64,000 nucleotides of DNA from Lytechinus variegatus (GCF_018143015.1 NC_054758.1:7115501-7179500), one strand, 5' to 3'; counted from the stretch's first letter, positions 47,690-59,933 are shown. Numbers and translations are program-made. The notes: generated by a model not told the origin, from the letters alone.

Positions 47690-48150
47690 CTTTTCGCTCC
47701 CATCAAATGGTCAAATGCCAGTAGCCCACTACTAAATGACAACCCAGCTAATCTAGTCACCCCCTCCGTAGTCTGCTGGGCAAACCCATCACTCGAAATA
47801 AGGGTCTGAATGTGCAGCCTACTCATGCCTTGTGTACTGAAGGCTCTCTCGCTCAGTCTCTGTATTGGAACAGCAAGTTTTGTAGTGCTAGTCTCTGCGC
47901 GGAGGCACACTTGTTGATCAAAGTTCCAATGAGGGTCTGTGCCTGCAGACTACCCCCTCCGGACTCCCAAACATGTAGGTAAGAACCGGAATATGCGGTG
48001 ATGCACGCAATGTATCCATGCAACCAATAAGAACAATGGACCATTGACGCTGAACTCTCTGTTCTTACCTACATTTTTGGGAGTCCGGAGGGGGTGACTA
48101 GCTTAGCTGGATTGTCATTTAGTAGTCTGCACGCACAGACCCTTTTTATC
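47690..48150. repeat. Complex foldback sequence
   Basis: CTACTAAATGACAACCCAGC and CTAGTCACCCCCTCCG (47728-47770) pair with the complement of 48084-48130. CCCTCCGGACTCCCAAACAT and GTAGGTAAGAAC (47945-47980) pair with GTTCTTACCTAC and GGGAGTCCGGAGGG (48062-48095). The right arm can therefore pair with two different left segments. Confidence 0.65.
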
Positions 48151-48771
48151 CACACTTCAACAAACTTGTAGGTTATTTTTTACGAGCATAGCACAAATCA
48201 CACTCAAGTTGCCATGCATGACAAAGGTTCATCATTCTTTCTAGACCACGTGAGATTGAAAATCGCTACAAATTGATACAATTTATAGTGCAATAGAAAA
48301 TGAGAGCCATGAAAACTGCTCATGACTCCGCGTGGACAAGGACTTAAGTATGTACGAAAAAAACAAACAAAAAACAATCGGACCTCTTTTTTTTTCAAAC
48401 TTCCTTCGCACCCCCCCCCCCCCCGGTTTCCATGAAAAGCAATTTGCAGGGCGACCTTCCCCGTTTGAAGGAAGCTCTACAATTCTTTGGTTTAGTCATG
48501 AATGAGTGTAATACTTTGTGTCTGAGTGTGAACGGGGTGAAAGACGATCTAGCGGTTGAATGTCAAGCTTGCTTTCAAATGATATTGACGATTCATTATT
48601 CTTTCATGAAAGACTTGTTTCTGAAATGATGTGAAAATTCTATGCAATGCAGAATGTACCCCGTTCCTCCCCTCACGCTCCACGGTGTTTGGGAGGGAAA
48701 ACGCATTCAATGATAATTGGCTTATATCTAGACTAGCGCAATCTCAATCCACGTCTGTTCAAAGCGCAACT

Positions 48772-50860
48772 TTAGGCGGATCAAGGAGGGGGAGGCACGA
48801 GGGGCCCGGCTCCCCTATTGGCGGAGCAAGAAAAAAAGAAAGAAAGGGGAAAAATGAGGGAAAAGAGAGGAGAAAAAAGAAAAGGAGGAAGACGATTGAA
48901 TAGAATAAGATGAGGGGAAGACTTGAAAATAAAAAGAATCTTTCATGTCAATATAAAATTTTCGCTCGCGCTTCGAGCTCGCATTGCCTGTTATCATGGT
49001 TATATAGATGATTTTCATATCTTATTCAATATGGAGTTCAAATATCAAGTTTGGAAGTCAATATTCAAAACCTATTTCACCTCGGAAATCGAACTTTCAT
49101 TATTTTGTGTGATTTACAAATTTATTTATAAAAAGTGCTCTGTAAAATTAAAAATGTCAGTTTTATGGTATGAATATTAAAACTTTCTGCTCGCGCTGCG
49201 CGTTCGTAAATTTTGATTTATCAGGTATCTTTTCTTTTCGTGCATTCCATTAAATTTTCAAATCCCTTTTCAGGTCTAATTGTAAAAACGTATCAGCTAG
49301 CGCTGCCTGCTCGCATTTTGATTGGCGAGTTACGTATGTCTCACTATTGATTATACAACAAACTACTTAAGATTCCCTTGTCATGACAGTGTATGAAAAA
49401 TTTAGGCTCGCAATTTGCGCTCACTTTAATGGCTTCAATGTATTAACTGATGCACATATTTATAATTACCAAAGTGCTTGAAATGTCTAGGTTTTAGGCC
49501 ATTATTATCATCAGATTTTCGCCCTCATTAGGAATTAATGAATAAGATATTAATTCAATAATTAAATTGTTCTTTTTGTTTTATCTCGCGCTTAGCAAGA
49601 GGAATAGGAAGACAGTCATTATTTTCATAAGATGACATCCTAAGCATGTCCCGGTCCTATGTCAAAACACCTTTTTTCAGATCGGAATAATCAAGTAGTT
49701 TTAGCTCGCGCTTGCTCTGATTTTCATGATAAAAGATTATTTAGAGTACCTAGATTCTATAGATCTAAATATGAAACACGCGCGCATATGTGTAAAACAG
49801 ATACTCAACTTGTTCTCTTAATTTAAATCATTATCCAGTTTCAGAACACATTATAAAAAAAATCTGCTCGTGCTTTGTGCTCGCATTTTTGATGTACGTA
49901 GATCGCTTATTACTCAATCTTTTCATGATTTATAAACCGTGAATAGAAGGTCTTAATCTCGATTTTTTTCCACTTGCGCTTCGCGCTCGCATTAAATCAT
50001 GAATTGTTTAGTTATACAGCAATCCTGTTCACGATTACAAAAATTGATTAAAATTTTCCATTCTTTACGAAGAAATGTCGCGCTCGTACTATTTTGATTG
50101 TTGAAATATGCAACGTCTTAATGGCTAAGTGCAAGCAGTCATTAATAGGTACCTTTTTGATCAGCTCAGAACGTATATATAATTTTGCTCGCGCTTTTCG
50201 CTGGCATTATTAATGTAACGAATATCCCAGTTACTCATTCTTTTCATGATTTACAAAACATGAATAAGTGTCTCGTTCAGTAGGTTTAAATCTCGAAATT
50301 TCCGCTCGCGCTTCGCGCTCGCATCAATTATTTAGGCTTTTACTTATTCTGTTTAAGTTACAAAAAGTTCATAGAATATCCATTCTTTAGGTAAAAATGT
50401 CAAAAAAAAATCAGCTCGCGCTTCATGCTCGCATTATTTGATTCTTAAAATATGTAATGTCTTCATGGCTAACTGCATATCGTATATAACAGGTACCATC
50501 TCCATCAATTTATTTCTGCTCGCGCGCTTCGCGTTCGTAGTAATTATTTAGTTACATACACATCTTTTTTTCAGGATAACTAACACTGTTCAGAATGTTC
50601 AAATATTAGGAAAAAATACAAAAGATTTCAAAGAAAAATTTAGCTCGCGCTTCGCGCTCGCATTATATAAATAAGGAGTATGATATTATTTATTTATGTT
50701 GATTTATAAGAATAAAGCTAAGAAGTAACTATAAGGACTACCCCTTCAAAGAAACCAAAAAAAAATCATCGAGCGGCCGATCGGGGAAAATATGGCTGAA
50801 AATATCTGCCCCCCCCCCCTATTGCGAAGGCTGGATCCGCCCCCTGAAACGTTTTACAAT
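48772..50860. mobile_element. hAT-like element filled by a long-unit tandem array
   Basis: AGGCGGATCAAGGAGGGGG at the left and CTGGATCCGCCCCCTGAAAC at the right are imperfect inverted ends of the common GGGCGGATC type. The inside is almost wholly an array (48957-50670). No transposase and no certain target duplication. Confidence 0.55.
48957..50670. repeat. About 14 units with a GCTCGCGCTTCGCGCTCGCA core
   Basis: The core, more or less degraded, occurs at about 48960, 49187, 49295, 49404, 49585, 49705, 49862, 49972, 50080, 50184, 50300, 50413, 50517 and 50643, spaced 100-225 bp apart. Spacers are AT-rich, diverged, and often contain TTTTCATGATTTA or CTTAATGGCTAA. The GC core is itself an imperfect palindrome with CTTCGCG. 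Confidence 0.8.
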
Positions 50861-51440
50861 TATGATTACCCGGTCACTGGATTCATATAGCTGTTTTAGC
50901 AGCCTGTTAATTGGCGCACACTTAAACATATTTGTTTACATTTGCATTTGAAAATTTTGTTTGCAGATGCGTTTGAAATATACAAACCCTCCCCTGATCA
51001 AAGATTAACTAAAACTCAATAAATTAACTCAAACGCAAATCTGAATTTCCGCCTCTGACCGTCTGACGTCACGCTAAAGAACGACTGTGTTCATACTCCC
51101 CACCTTATATTCGATGAAGACGATACACATATTCCTATTGTAATACAATTACTGAAGTTGCATTAATGTTCATACCATGTATTGTATACCACTCATTATT
51201 CATATTGTCGAAATATCTTTTTTAAGGGGGGGGGGGGTGTTGAATAAATAGAAGGCTAAAAATTATTTTGAAAATAAATAGGAATAGGAATGATATAGGA
51301 TCTAAGTTTAAAAGAAATATATAAGAAAAATATATTGGGGGCGCTATTTCCACTCGCCGTAAATAAAATATTTTAAAAAAGTGAAGCTAAAAAGGTAAAT
51401 ATGGTATTCAGCGGTTCCGGTAATACAAATGTTTTGTTGT

Positions 51441-51458
51441 CTTTTTTCATAATACAGA
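51441..51458 (+). promoter_or_regulatory. Splice acceptor before the YqaJ-like ORF
   Basis: CTTTTTTCATAATACAG, preceded by GTTTTGTTGT, is a good polypyrimidine tract and AG. It implies that the mRNA 5' end lies further upstream, plausibly the 43.5-kb exon. Confidence 0.45.
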
Positions 51459-51559
51459 TTTAATGACCGGATATCTTTGGCCTTGATTGAAAGGACAACT
51501 TTGGTAGAGATCGTGACAAGGGGCTTAAAAAAAATTCGAGTAGAAGTATCAACGGAATC

Positions 51560-52501
51560 ATGGTTACCGATCGTCAAAAAAATGAATTGCCTCCAAGCAT
51601 GAAAGACCGAATGATTTTTTACTCCAACCATGGAGTCTTCGACCTGCGGGTGTATACCAGGCTAGAGAGGGATGCAATTGAGTGTGCTACGCGAGGCCAA
51701 AGTGACAACAATCTATGGTCGACATACAGGTACGGCTGCATTGGCGCTTCTAACGTTGGTGGCGTCTTGCGCTTCATGGGGTTTCAAGGCAATCGACGAA
51801 GAGCAAATCCATGGGCTCTAGCTGGCAGGATTATCGGAAATGGACGCTCCCTGAAGCATCTTCCTCAGATTGCTCGCGGTTACGAAATGGAGCCAGTGGC
51901 AAGAGCAAAGTATGCCGAACATCAGCAGAAGAGAGGTCACCATGATATTGAAGTCAAAGAGTGTGGAATGTTCTTCCATCCGAGGAAGTCATTTCTGGAA
52001 GCTTCACCCGACGGTCTTGTAAGTTGCAAATGCTGTGGCGAGGGACTTATTGAAATCAAATGCCCAAGCACGGCCCCAACGGAGAAGCCTTCGCCACTCA
52101 ACGAGAAGTTCCTCAGACGGGACAAGAGAGGTAAGGTCCAACTGAAGAGGAATCACCCATACTTCGACCAGATCCAAGCGCAACTGGCAGTGACAGGGAA
52201 GGCCTGGTGCGACTTCTTTGTCTACAAAGACAACGGGGTGTTCCTTGAGAGGATTGAACGGGATCCACAGTGGCAAAGATCCTTCCTGATGATGATGGAC
52301 CGGTTTTTCTGGAGGTTCATTGTCCCTGTCCTGGTTAGCCGGGCCATCCGCTACAATCAGGCAGTGGTTCGTAAACGGTATGGCTGCCCTTATTGTGGAG
52401 AACCAAGCCACAGGGTTTCCTTCTGCTGGTACTGGTTTCCATTGCGCTGCCATAATTGTAAGAACCTTGGGCACAAGGAGAGAGTTTGTCCCAGAGCATA
52501 A
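51560..52501 (+). CDS. YqaJ/lambda-exonuclease-like nuclease with two C-terminal CCHC zinc knuckles
   Basis: 313 codons, one exon. The ATG at 51560 is the first after an in-frame stop. Residues about 55-235 carry the YqaJ pattern of the PD-(D/E)XK nucleases: GASNVGGVL (62-70), RGYEMEPVARAKYAE (106-120), SPDG (D151), IEIKCP (E165, K167) and YFDQIQAQLAVTG (201-213). Family members degrade or resect DNA ends. Residues 276-289 (C276, C279, H284, C289) and 297-310 (C297, C300, H305, C310) are perfect CX2CX4HX4C knuckles, expected to bind single-stranded nucleic acid. All key residues are present. An acceptor CATAATACAG at 51457 precedes the ORF and AATAAA follows at 53062, so it may be a host gene with an untranslated first exon at 43.5 kb. 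YqaJ proteins are also known as accessory proteins of ISL2EU-type DNA transposons, so a transposon origin is possible; no transposase or TIR is seen. Confidence 0.8.
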   Translation: MVTDRQKNELPPSMKDRMIFYSNHGVFDLRVYTRLERDAIECATRGQSDNNLWSTYRYGCIGASNVGGVLRFMGFQGNRRRANPWALAGRIIGNGRSLKHLPQIARGYEMEPVARAKYAEHQQKRGHHDIEVKECGMFFHPRKSFLEASPDGLVSCKCCGEGLIEIKCPSTAPTEKPSPLNEKFLRRDKRGKVQLKRNHPYFDQIQAQLAVTGKAWCDFFVYKDNGVFLERIERDPQWQRSFLMMMDRFFWRFIVPVLVSRAIRYNQAVVRKRYGCPYCGEPSHRVSFCWYWFPLRCHNCKNLGHKERVCPRA

Positions 52502-53061
52502 GAATGCTTTCTTATGCACAAGTGTATGATACTTCCAAAGATATCGACCGAAGTTCCATTCCATCTTTTGTTAAACCTTGATTAACCTCTTTGTATTCAT
52601 CCTTTGTACTTGTATGTCTGTATTATAGTAACTTTTTAAACAAAATGTTGTTCATGAGTAAAGCATCGGATTGATCACTCCATTGATTTGTAAACAACTA
52701 TTTCAGTACTTGATAAGGAAAATGAAAAAGTCTCCAGATCAGTCACATTGCGTATTAGATTGATGATCATATGCTCGACCAATTCCTGCCGAAAGTATTT
52801 TTTTTGGTTATCAGATAATCAGATTAAGTTTGATGAACATATTAGAGCTTTTATCTAGAGTTTTTATTTCGGATATTTACTTATGTCATGATAGTTCAAG
52901 GCACGATACAGTTACTTTTAAGTTTTAAAGGATTTTTTGTTCCGTGTTTCATAAAGATATTTTCAGATCCTTTTTTCTCTCGAAGGGGGGGGGGGGGGTG
53001 ATTCGAGAGCTCTTTTTTTATAATCTATTGAAGATCGCTTTGCTATCTGTTCAAAAACAAT

Positions 53062-53067
53062 AATAAA
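53062..53067 (+). terminator. Polyadenylation signal AATAAA
   Basis: First canonical AATAAA downstream of the YqaJ-like stop codon (560 bases). It is followed by GACATGGCAGACATGGCATT and a T-rich stretch, so it is a plausible 3' end for that transcript. Confidence 0.4.
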
Positions 53068-54227
53068 GATGACATGGCAGACATGGCATTATTAGTTTAT
53101 TTCTTTAACCTGTTTAATTAAAAAAAAAATGATCGTCCGTTCGTCTTTTGTATAGGGCCATTGTATTTTGTTCAAGTAAATCTACATCCCGTATCGCAAG
53201 GGAAATGTGTCACAATGGGAACAACACGACTACGAACTTTTCTTACATTTTATGACATTTAGCTTTAATTGAAGAATCGGAGTAAAGGGCATAAATTGAG
53301 TAGTGTGTTTGAGTTTAACCCTAATAGGATGGCTGAATCACCCCCCCCCCCCCGCCTCAACATTTCTTACGATTAGTCCGCTGTGCAAAAAAAAATCGAC
53401 CGCGCCGCTAGCTCGCTGATTTTTTATGTGTCAAAATTTTTGACCCTTTTAGGTACATGGTTCCGATGTTATGCAACATGTCGGAAGTGCATGTCACACC
53501 TAAAATTGCTCAAACACGTGACTTTGTGTACAAATCTAATGCAAATTTTGCTTTCAGTTTAATTTAGCCAAATTTCGTAAATGTATCATTTCTATTTTTG
53601 TCTCGCGAGACTATAACCGCTGTTTATATTGAATTGCGTAATTCAGGTGAGACTGCCAGAGGCGTTCAACTTGTTACTGAATATATGTAATTGATTTCTT
53701 CTTGTTCATGGTCAGAATAAAGACCCTGATGTCCATCGAAGATAACCCAAAGTGACGGAAAAAGTAAAATAAGAACGTAAGAATTTTTGAAATAAAAATA
53801 CATTAGAAATCAAATTGATCATATCCTACAAAGAGTATGTGAATGCAGATTGTGCTGGCCTTATTTGTTTGATTAGAGCGAATTTTTATCTCTCGCATTA
53901 ATTATTGTTTACCTTACAGTTTTGTTGATTATGCCATTTGGTAATGCTCGTGCGCATTTTCGTCGCGATCGCGAGATTGACGGCTGATATAAACTGATAA
54001 AGGAGGCTTAATCAGCCCCCCCCCCAGGCGTCAAAGTATCCCAAGTGCATAGGGTTAAATAATACGATGAGCATTATTTTTGTCTCTATTGAATACGTGT
54101 ACATTGCTTGTTTTTTTATTATGTAGTAATATGTACATAATAGTTTTACAATCGTTAACAGATCACAATATATTTACAAGTACATATAGTCAACCGCCTT
54201 ATGAATATAATAATACGGGATGTGTTA
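53068..54227. other. Noncoding stretch
   Basis: Contains C tracts near 53341 and 54017 and scattered CpG-rich words. No supported gene or repeat boundary. Confidence 0.45.
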
Positions 54228-54375
54228 TACACACTAAGAAATAAAGGTTCAAATTGAACCCCGAAAGGTTGATGCAAAATCAGCACCCTATGGGTTCAAT
54301 TTCTGAACCCATAGGGTGCTGATTTTGCATCAACCTTTCGGGGTTCAATTTTGAGCCTTTATTCCTTAGTGTGTA
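54228..54375. mobile_element. Near-perfect 148-bp hairpin MITE
   Basis: Arms of about 70 bases (TACACACTAAGAAATAAAGG ... CACCCTATGGGTTCA) are complementary with very few mismatches around a five-base loop. TA dinucleotides at both tips are consistent with TA-targeting. The word GGGTTCAATTT recurs. The arm identity suggests a recent insertion or a hairpin that is kept homogeneous. Confidence 0.85.
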
Positions 54376-56990
54376 GGGGGATATGGGCCGTAGGAAGCAA
54401 TGGATGTTCTTTCTGCCAAAATGACCCATGATTTGGTTTTGGTTCGGGTTGGTTCAGTGATGAACTTTCGTCGTTCTCGTATACACCATGACGATCGATT
54501 AAATGATATGATTTATTAGGTATACTGTATATGATGTTTGATTAAAAATCAAATAATTGAAAGTAATAGTGACTGTACGTTGGAGAATTCTAGAAACCTT
54601 GTTGTAAACTCAAACTGTTGTGATTTATCTTATCGTTCATATACTTCATTATAAAATATATAATCATTTTTATTTCTTAAATGCCTTGATTATTTTTTCA
54701 TATTTTCTTTGATTACCTGAATTAAGGGAGAAATGGTGAAAGTAAAGTTATGCTAGTGAGGGTAATTTAGGGGAAATGATAGAGAATAAGAACCAGTAGT
54801 AAAAGAAGAATTCAGAAGAAGGAGGAGAAGAAGGAAAAGAAAAAGAAGAAGAAGATTAGAAAGAAGACGAGAATGATGAAAGAGGAGAAAAAAAATTAAG
54901 AGGGAGAAGAAGAGGACGAGAGAGAAAGAAATAAAGAAAACAATGGCAGGGGCTTACATAATTGGGGGGGGGGGGGTAAGTACGATACTGCAAAATATTA
55001 TGAAGAGCAGAATGCTTTAGGGCCAATACAATTGCGGGGGGGGGGGGGGCAGAACACAGTGTAACTTGAAGGTGATTTTTGGCAATGGTGACTATAATGA
55101 TGATGATGATGATGAATGCTTGATGATAATGATCGTGGTGGTGGTGGTAAATATGAATGGTGATGACGATTCATGTACAAGATAAGGGGCCACAAGGATG
55201 GTCGCACCCCGCTCCTCTCCCATGATTTTCAAGTATTTTCAAGTATGCTTTTTAGTGGACCCGCCTCATTTCCATTTATGCTCTATATTATACTGTTTTT
55301 TCTGTTTTTAATACGAAATAAGAATACCCTATAAAATTGTACTTGATTTGTATTGCGTTATATTACTTTGTATTATGTTTTGAATGGAAATGAAATAAAG
55401 AATTGAAAAGTATATAGTGAAAAGGAAGGAATAGAAAGGATAGAGGGAAGAAGAGTCTTAGAAATGAATTATTGTGAAAATTTATCGGCCTATTACCGCT
55501 GTATTTCAATGAAAAAATTAATTAAGCCCCCCCCTCCCCAACCAAATCTTGATAAGTTCAGTGCATGGGGTGATTGTGGTGCTGATGTTAAACCTTTACC
55601 CATTTTGATATGACATGTCTTTCTACAATTACCCTGTCGGGAATTGAAACTCCCTCAGATTCTCAACAGCCCTGTTTCAGTCTAAGAAAGTTTCCAGTTT
55701 CTTTTCCGCCCGCCATTGTTAAAAAAAAGAGAGAAGAAAATCGGCGTAGGAGAACAGACCAAGCAAACTGCGCCCCTTCAATCCAGTGCCTGGCGTCTTT
55801 GATTGGTTGTTGGCAGGTTAATGCATGGGTCGCTGAACTGGGGGGGGGGGGGGTGGCCTAGGCTCAGGCCATACTTTTTTTTCCAAGTGTGTACAAAAAT
55901 GTCAAAATTATTATGTCTAATTGTGATATTTTCATTGGTTAACCAACCTAAGGAAATGTTCCCTTATTCTTAGATCTCGGACGAAGATATTGTATACTCC
56001 CTTTCAATTTTTAATGGTAGTGGATAATTTTGCAATCATGATTAAATGTAAAAATTCTCACAGCTGCGTAATCTCCGAAAAGAAAAGGAGCGCTAAGATA
56101 TGCTGCCCCCATTCGTCTCGCTCCCGGCACCCCACCGCCCACTTTCAAAACCGTTCTATGACCCGGAGTTGAACTGCCATATGCCTGCTTTACCTTTAAA
56201 ATAATAAATCTCCCAGGAAGAAAATGTGCTCCCCAGATTTATTGGTAATCGTATAGGCCTACACAACGAAAGCCTTAATTAATTAGAGGATGAAAGGCGA
56301 ATTCTACTTTTTCAATGTTTTTTTAGGCGGCCATAGCAAAGGTCTTTTAGGTCGATATTATAAAAGCCACGGAGATGATCTTTCTTCTTTCCATTCTGAG
56401 CCCTAACGCAAAGACTAACGCACAAGCCAACCAAGCCTTCCGGTCTTATTGCCCCCCCCCAAAAAAAAAGCCCTTGGAGCAGGCGCCATTTGGCATTGAG
56501 CCTGGGGATTTTAGACTGGGATTCCCCGTTAGCAGTTCAATGCATCCATTATTTTGCTTCTTTTGTTAAAAGTGGGCGTTTTTTTTTTTTTTTTTTTTTT
56601 GGGGGGGGGGGTTGATGCAACTGCTATTTTGTATTCCAGACTAAAATTCTTTTGAAAGTTTTGATTTCTAGACCTAGGGGGGGGGGGGGGTCTATAGCGG
56701 TCTCTAGCTTCATTTATATATCATAATCCACTTTTCACTTATGAGCTACTTTGGAGATTAGAAATATATTGTACAATTGTTCTGAAAGGAAATGAATACA
56801 TGAAGTCCAAAAAGAGGAATTGTAATTACCCCGTCAGCAAAATTAATTTCCCACCTGGCCTTGAGCAAGACTAGTACGTAGATCTCTGTAGCTGGCATGG
56901 CCGGACGACTGCACATGCACGCGTTAAATTTTAGTATTTTTAAAGCCAATTTTTAACTTCGATGTCACTCTCACTTAGTCTATCAGAAGT
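54376..56990. other. Noncoding stretch with purine run and G tracts
   Basis: A GAAGAAGAAG-type purine run lies at about 54800-54950, GAT repeats at about 55096-55165, and G tracts near 54964, 55036, 55840, 56600 and 56680. No supported gene. Confidence 0.5.
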
Positions 56991-57065
56991 TTACTTACAC
57001 TAGTCTACAGATGCATGCCGAGTGTTATGCTACATATTTGTATCATTGTGCAAGGACATAGCCAT

Positions 57066-57167
57066 ATGGAGTCAAAGACTTCCAATTTTGGCTTCAGACC
57101 GAGATCTAATTTAGTCACTGAATCAACTCGAACCGAAATTGAACTGCAGCCCGAGACTCAGACAGAG
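57066..57167 (+). CDS. Candidate first coding exon
   Basis: ATG at 57066 (an in-frame ATG also at 57015) opens 34 codons, MESKTSNFGFRPRSNLVTES and then TRTEIELQPETQTE, ending in phase 0 at CAGAG/GTGAGC (57167/57168), a strong donor. Codon content looks protein-like and the immediate sequence is non-repetitive. The downstream exons would lie to the right, possibly beyond the window. The product is not recognised. Confidence 0.35.
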
Positions 57168-57179
57168 GTGAGCAATCCG

Positions 57180-57615
57180 AATTCAACTTTCACGATCCAG
57201 ATTAAGTAACGTTAGGCCTAGATAATGTGTGTGAATTGAGATTGTGATATGTAATTGTAAAGCTGAAAGTTTGATCAGGGGAGCTATGCCAGGATTGACA
57301 CTGATGCAAAAGATTTCAGTTGCCAAAAAAAGTATTGCCTACGGCCGTAGATCTAACAGTAACACGTTAGGCCGGCCTAGGGCTAGGCTAGATTGGAGAG
57401 TGGACCTAGGCCTAGCCTACAAGTATTCACTATTATTTCATGAACGGTCCTCATCATGCAATCCCATACTAGGTCTAAGTTTTAAATGTCTAGTCTACAA
57501 CATCAGATCTAGACCTATATCTAGACTATACTAGACCTAGACAGTATATAGCCTTATACTATAGGCCTGGATCTTTATCTAAATCTAGGGGGGCTAGATC
57601 TAGATGTCTAATTTA
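57180..57615. other. Second cluster of AGATCTAG / TAGGCCTA words
   Basis: GGCCTAGGGCTAGGCTAGA, CCTAGGCCTAGCC, AGATCTAGACC and CTAGATCTAGATG are packed in the putative first intron after 57167. Confidence 0.6.
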
Positions 57616-57654
57616 CATTGTAGGGTCAGAAAGGTAAATTGATAGTGATACTCA

Positions 57655-58075
57655 CAAGGCCCCCTATTTCTTTTGTTTTTTATTGTTTGAATTATATAAT
57701 ATTTAAATTTTTACGAATTTGATGATTAGGACCTACTTGCCTGACGCACAAAATGTTAAAATAATGGAATTCCATGTGTTCAGGGAGGAATGGAACTTCA
57801 TTTCACATGACAATGACGAGAAAATCAAAATATTTCATATTTCAAACAATAAAAAACAAAAGAAATAGTGAGTGAGTGACATCATCAACTCTCTCATTTG
57901 GATGTAACTGGCTCGTTAATATAACTGTTTTGTTAAAAATAGGCGAAACTTTAAAATGTCATAGGCCTAACTCTTATTTTACATCCGATTTTGATGAAAT
58001 TTTGATTGTTATGCTTGTTGATTTTTTCTCTTTTTATTCAAATCAAGTTTTTGTTGGGGTGAACTTGTCCTTTAA
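57655..58075. mobile_element. MITE, AAGGTCWAGTCCACC family, copy 3 (left end lost)
   Basis: Shares TTTTATTGTTTGAATTATA, GTGAGTGACATCATCAA, CGAAACTTTAAAATGTCATA and the right end GGGGTGAACTTGTCCTTTAA with the copies at 30581 and 44515. The left tip is not found. Confidence 0.6.
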
Positions 58076-58129
58076 GTTAGAGTTGGGGAGAAGAACACAT
58101 GTAAAATGAAGTTGGAATTTTTGGAAATG

Positions 58130-59930
58130 TGAGGATGATGAATATTAACTTGTAGTGGGGTATGATGTGTCATCCCGTAGGACTAGCGTGCCAAAATTGA
58201 TTTTTTGGTTGTTTTGGCTTCAATAGGGTCCCCTTAGACCAAAAACGATGGGGTTCAAATTTTCAGACCCCTCCTTCCCTTTGTGGGGGGTCCTTTTTGG
58301 CGCCATATTGGCCTATACAAAGCCCAATAGGATAATCCATTGTTTTCAACCTTATTTCTCACTTTTCCTCGCCAATTTTATTTCTAAGGTTGTCTGAGGT
58401 GTACAAAAATGAATATTTGATGATGTTGTGATGTTAATATATTTTCACTTTTACCATACGGGGGACGGATTTTGCGAAAAATGCCCCAAAATTGTAAAAA
58501 ATTACCCCAAAATATAATTTTCCCCCTTTTTGGCACTAGAATATTAGGACAAAAAGATTACAAAATGAAGTTTATATGTCTTGTTGTACAGTCCAATAAC
58601 AGAGGAATACATGACATGTAATTTATATGATTATTCTTGGTAAATTAATTTTAAAGTCACCCCCATCTCAGGATTTTATGCAGTGAAAACCTAACTACAA
58701 CACTAGAGGGCGCCATAACTTATCATGATGATATTAGTGTGGTACGGTATATCATGACACAGCTCCTGCAGGATTTTTGTGCCAAAATTGTTTTTTTTTA
58801 TTATTCACTTGGGTCCAATCTATCAGGAAATGATAGGTTTCCAATTTTCCCCACCCTCACCCACTGCCTGAGGGGGGGGGGGGTCACCTATATCAAGACC
58901 CACTAAAATCAGGAGTATTAGTAATGTTTAAAAATTGATTGTTTTATGGTATTTTATCATCCCTAGACAGCTAGAATACCTATATCTGAAGGTTTCAAGT
59001 TAGACGAGCATCCTACCAACCATATCCCTTACTCCCCCCCCCCCCCCCCAACTGACTGGCATACAACTTTCACCATTCCGCCACTCGTTCTAGAGTACAA
59101 TTTACGATTAAAGGACTTAAATTCGAATTGTCAATACTTCTCGGCTAATTTCCAATTACTGATAGACAAAAAGAAACACATAAAATATATTTTTAGCCCC
59201 TCCCCACACACGCACACATGCACATAATCATTATTGAAATAACATGTGGTGTTTAGAGAACTTCCGAACTTACATTGTTTTTCAACAGTTTTTAGTACTA
59301 ATTGATCTCAGGAATAATGTACTAAAAATCTACCAAAATCTGCATCAGGGAAAGTTGTTATTTTCAAGATAGTATCCAAGATGGCCACCATTCACTTAAA
59401 ATTAATGAATACGACTCACTCATTATCCACCCTAGAATCCTAATCAGTTTCATACTCCATGGTCTAGGAGTTAAAATAATTTGTTGACACAGGATAGAGT
59501 GAATATAGTGACCCCAGGATACCTGGAAAATATAAGATGGCATCAAAAAAGGCTACCGTGTGCTAAAAATCCGCAATTTGATTCAATGATTTTAAGGGTG
59601 AAGTAGTAAATTGGAAAAAGTTCCAAGGACAGTGAGTAGTCTGGTGGGTCCAAAAATCCATGATGGCTTCAAAAAATTTATTCTGAAATGGCTGCTAAAC
59701 TTAAAGCAGACATAGCTGATTTCATATCGTCCATGGAAATGTGATTTCGATATTTAATTTAAACCACTGGTTTGGGCCAAGTAATATATAAGGATAAGTT
59801 ACAAGGACAGTCAGTGGTCTTGTATGTCCAAAAATCAAAGATGAATTCAAAAAAATGATCTTTAATGGCTGCTGATACTTAAAGCGGACATAGTTCATTT
59901 CATATCGGCCTGGGAGATATCAGGTGTGTG
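58130..59930. repeat. Noncoding repeat-rich block
   Basis: Tandem-like units contain CAAAAATC.A.GATGGC, CAGT.AGTGGTCTGGT.TGTCC and GCGGACATAGTTCATTTC. Part of it (59350-59480) is complementary to 21900-22020 (CCACCCTAGAATCCTA, CCAAGATGGCC). A C tract lies at 59034-59049. No gene is seen. Confidence 0.5.
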
Positions 59931-59933
59931 TTT

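Noticed and set aside
48957-50670. CRISPR-like array
   Set aside because: Core spacing is irregular (100-225 bp), cores are degraded, the spacers share words, and the DNA is eukaryotic.
52004-52564. 186-codon minus-strand frame
   Set aside because: It is antisense to the YqaJ-like gene, whose motifs are on the plus strand.
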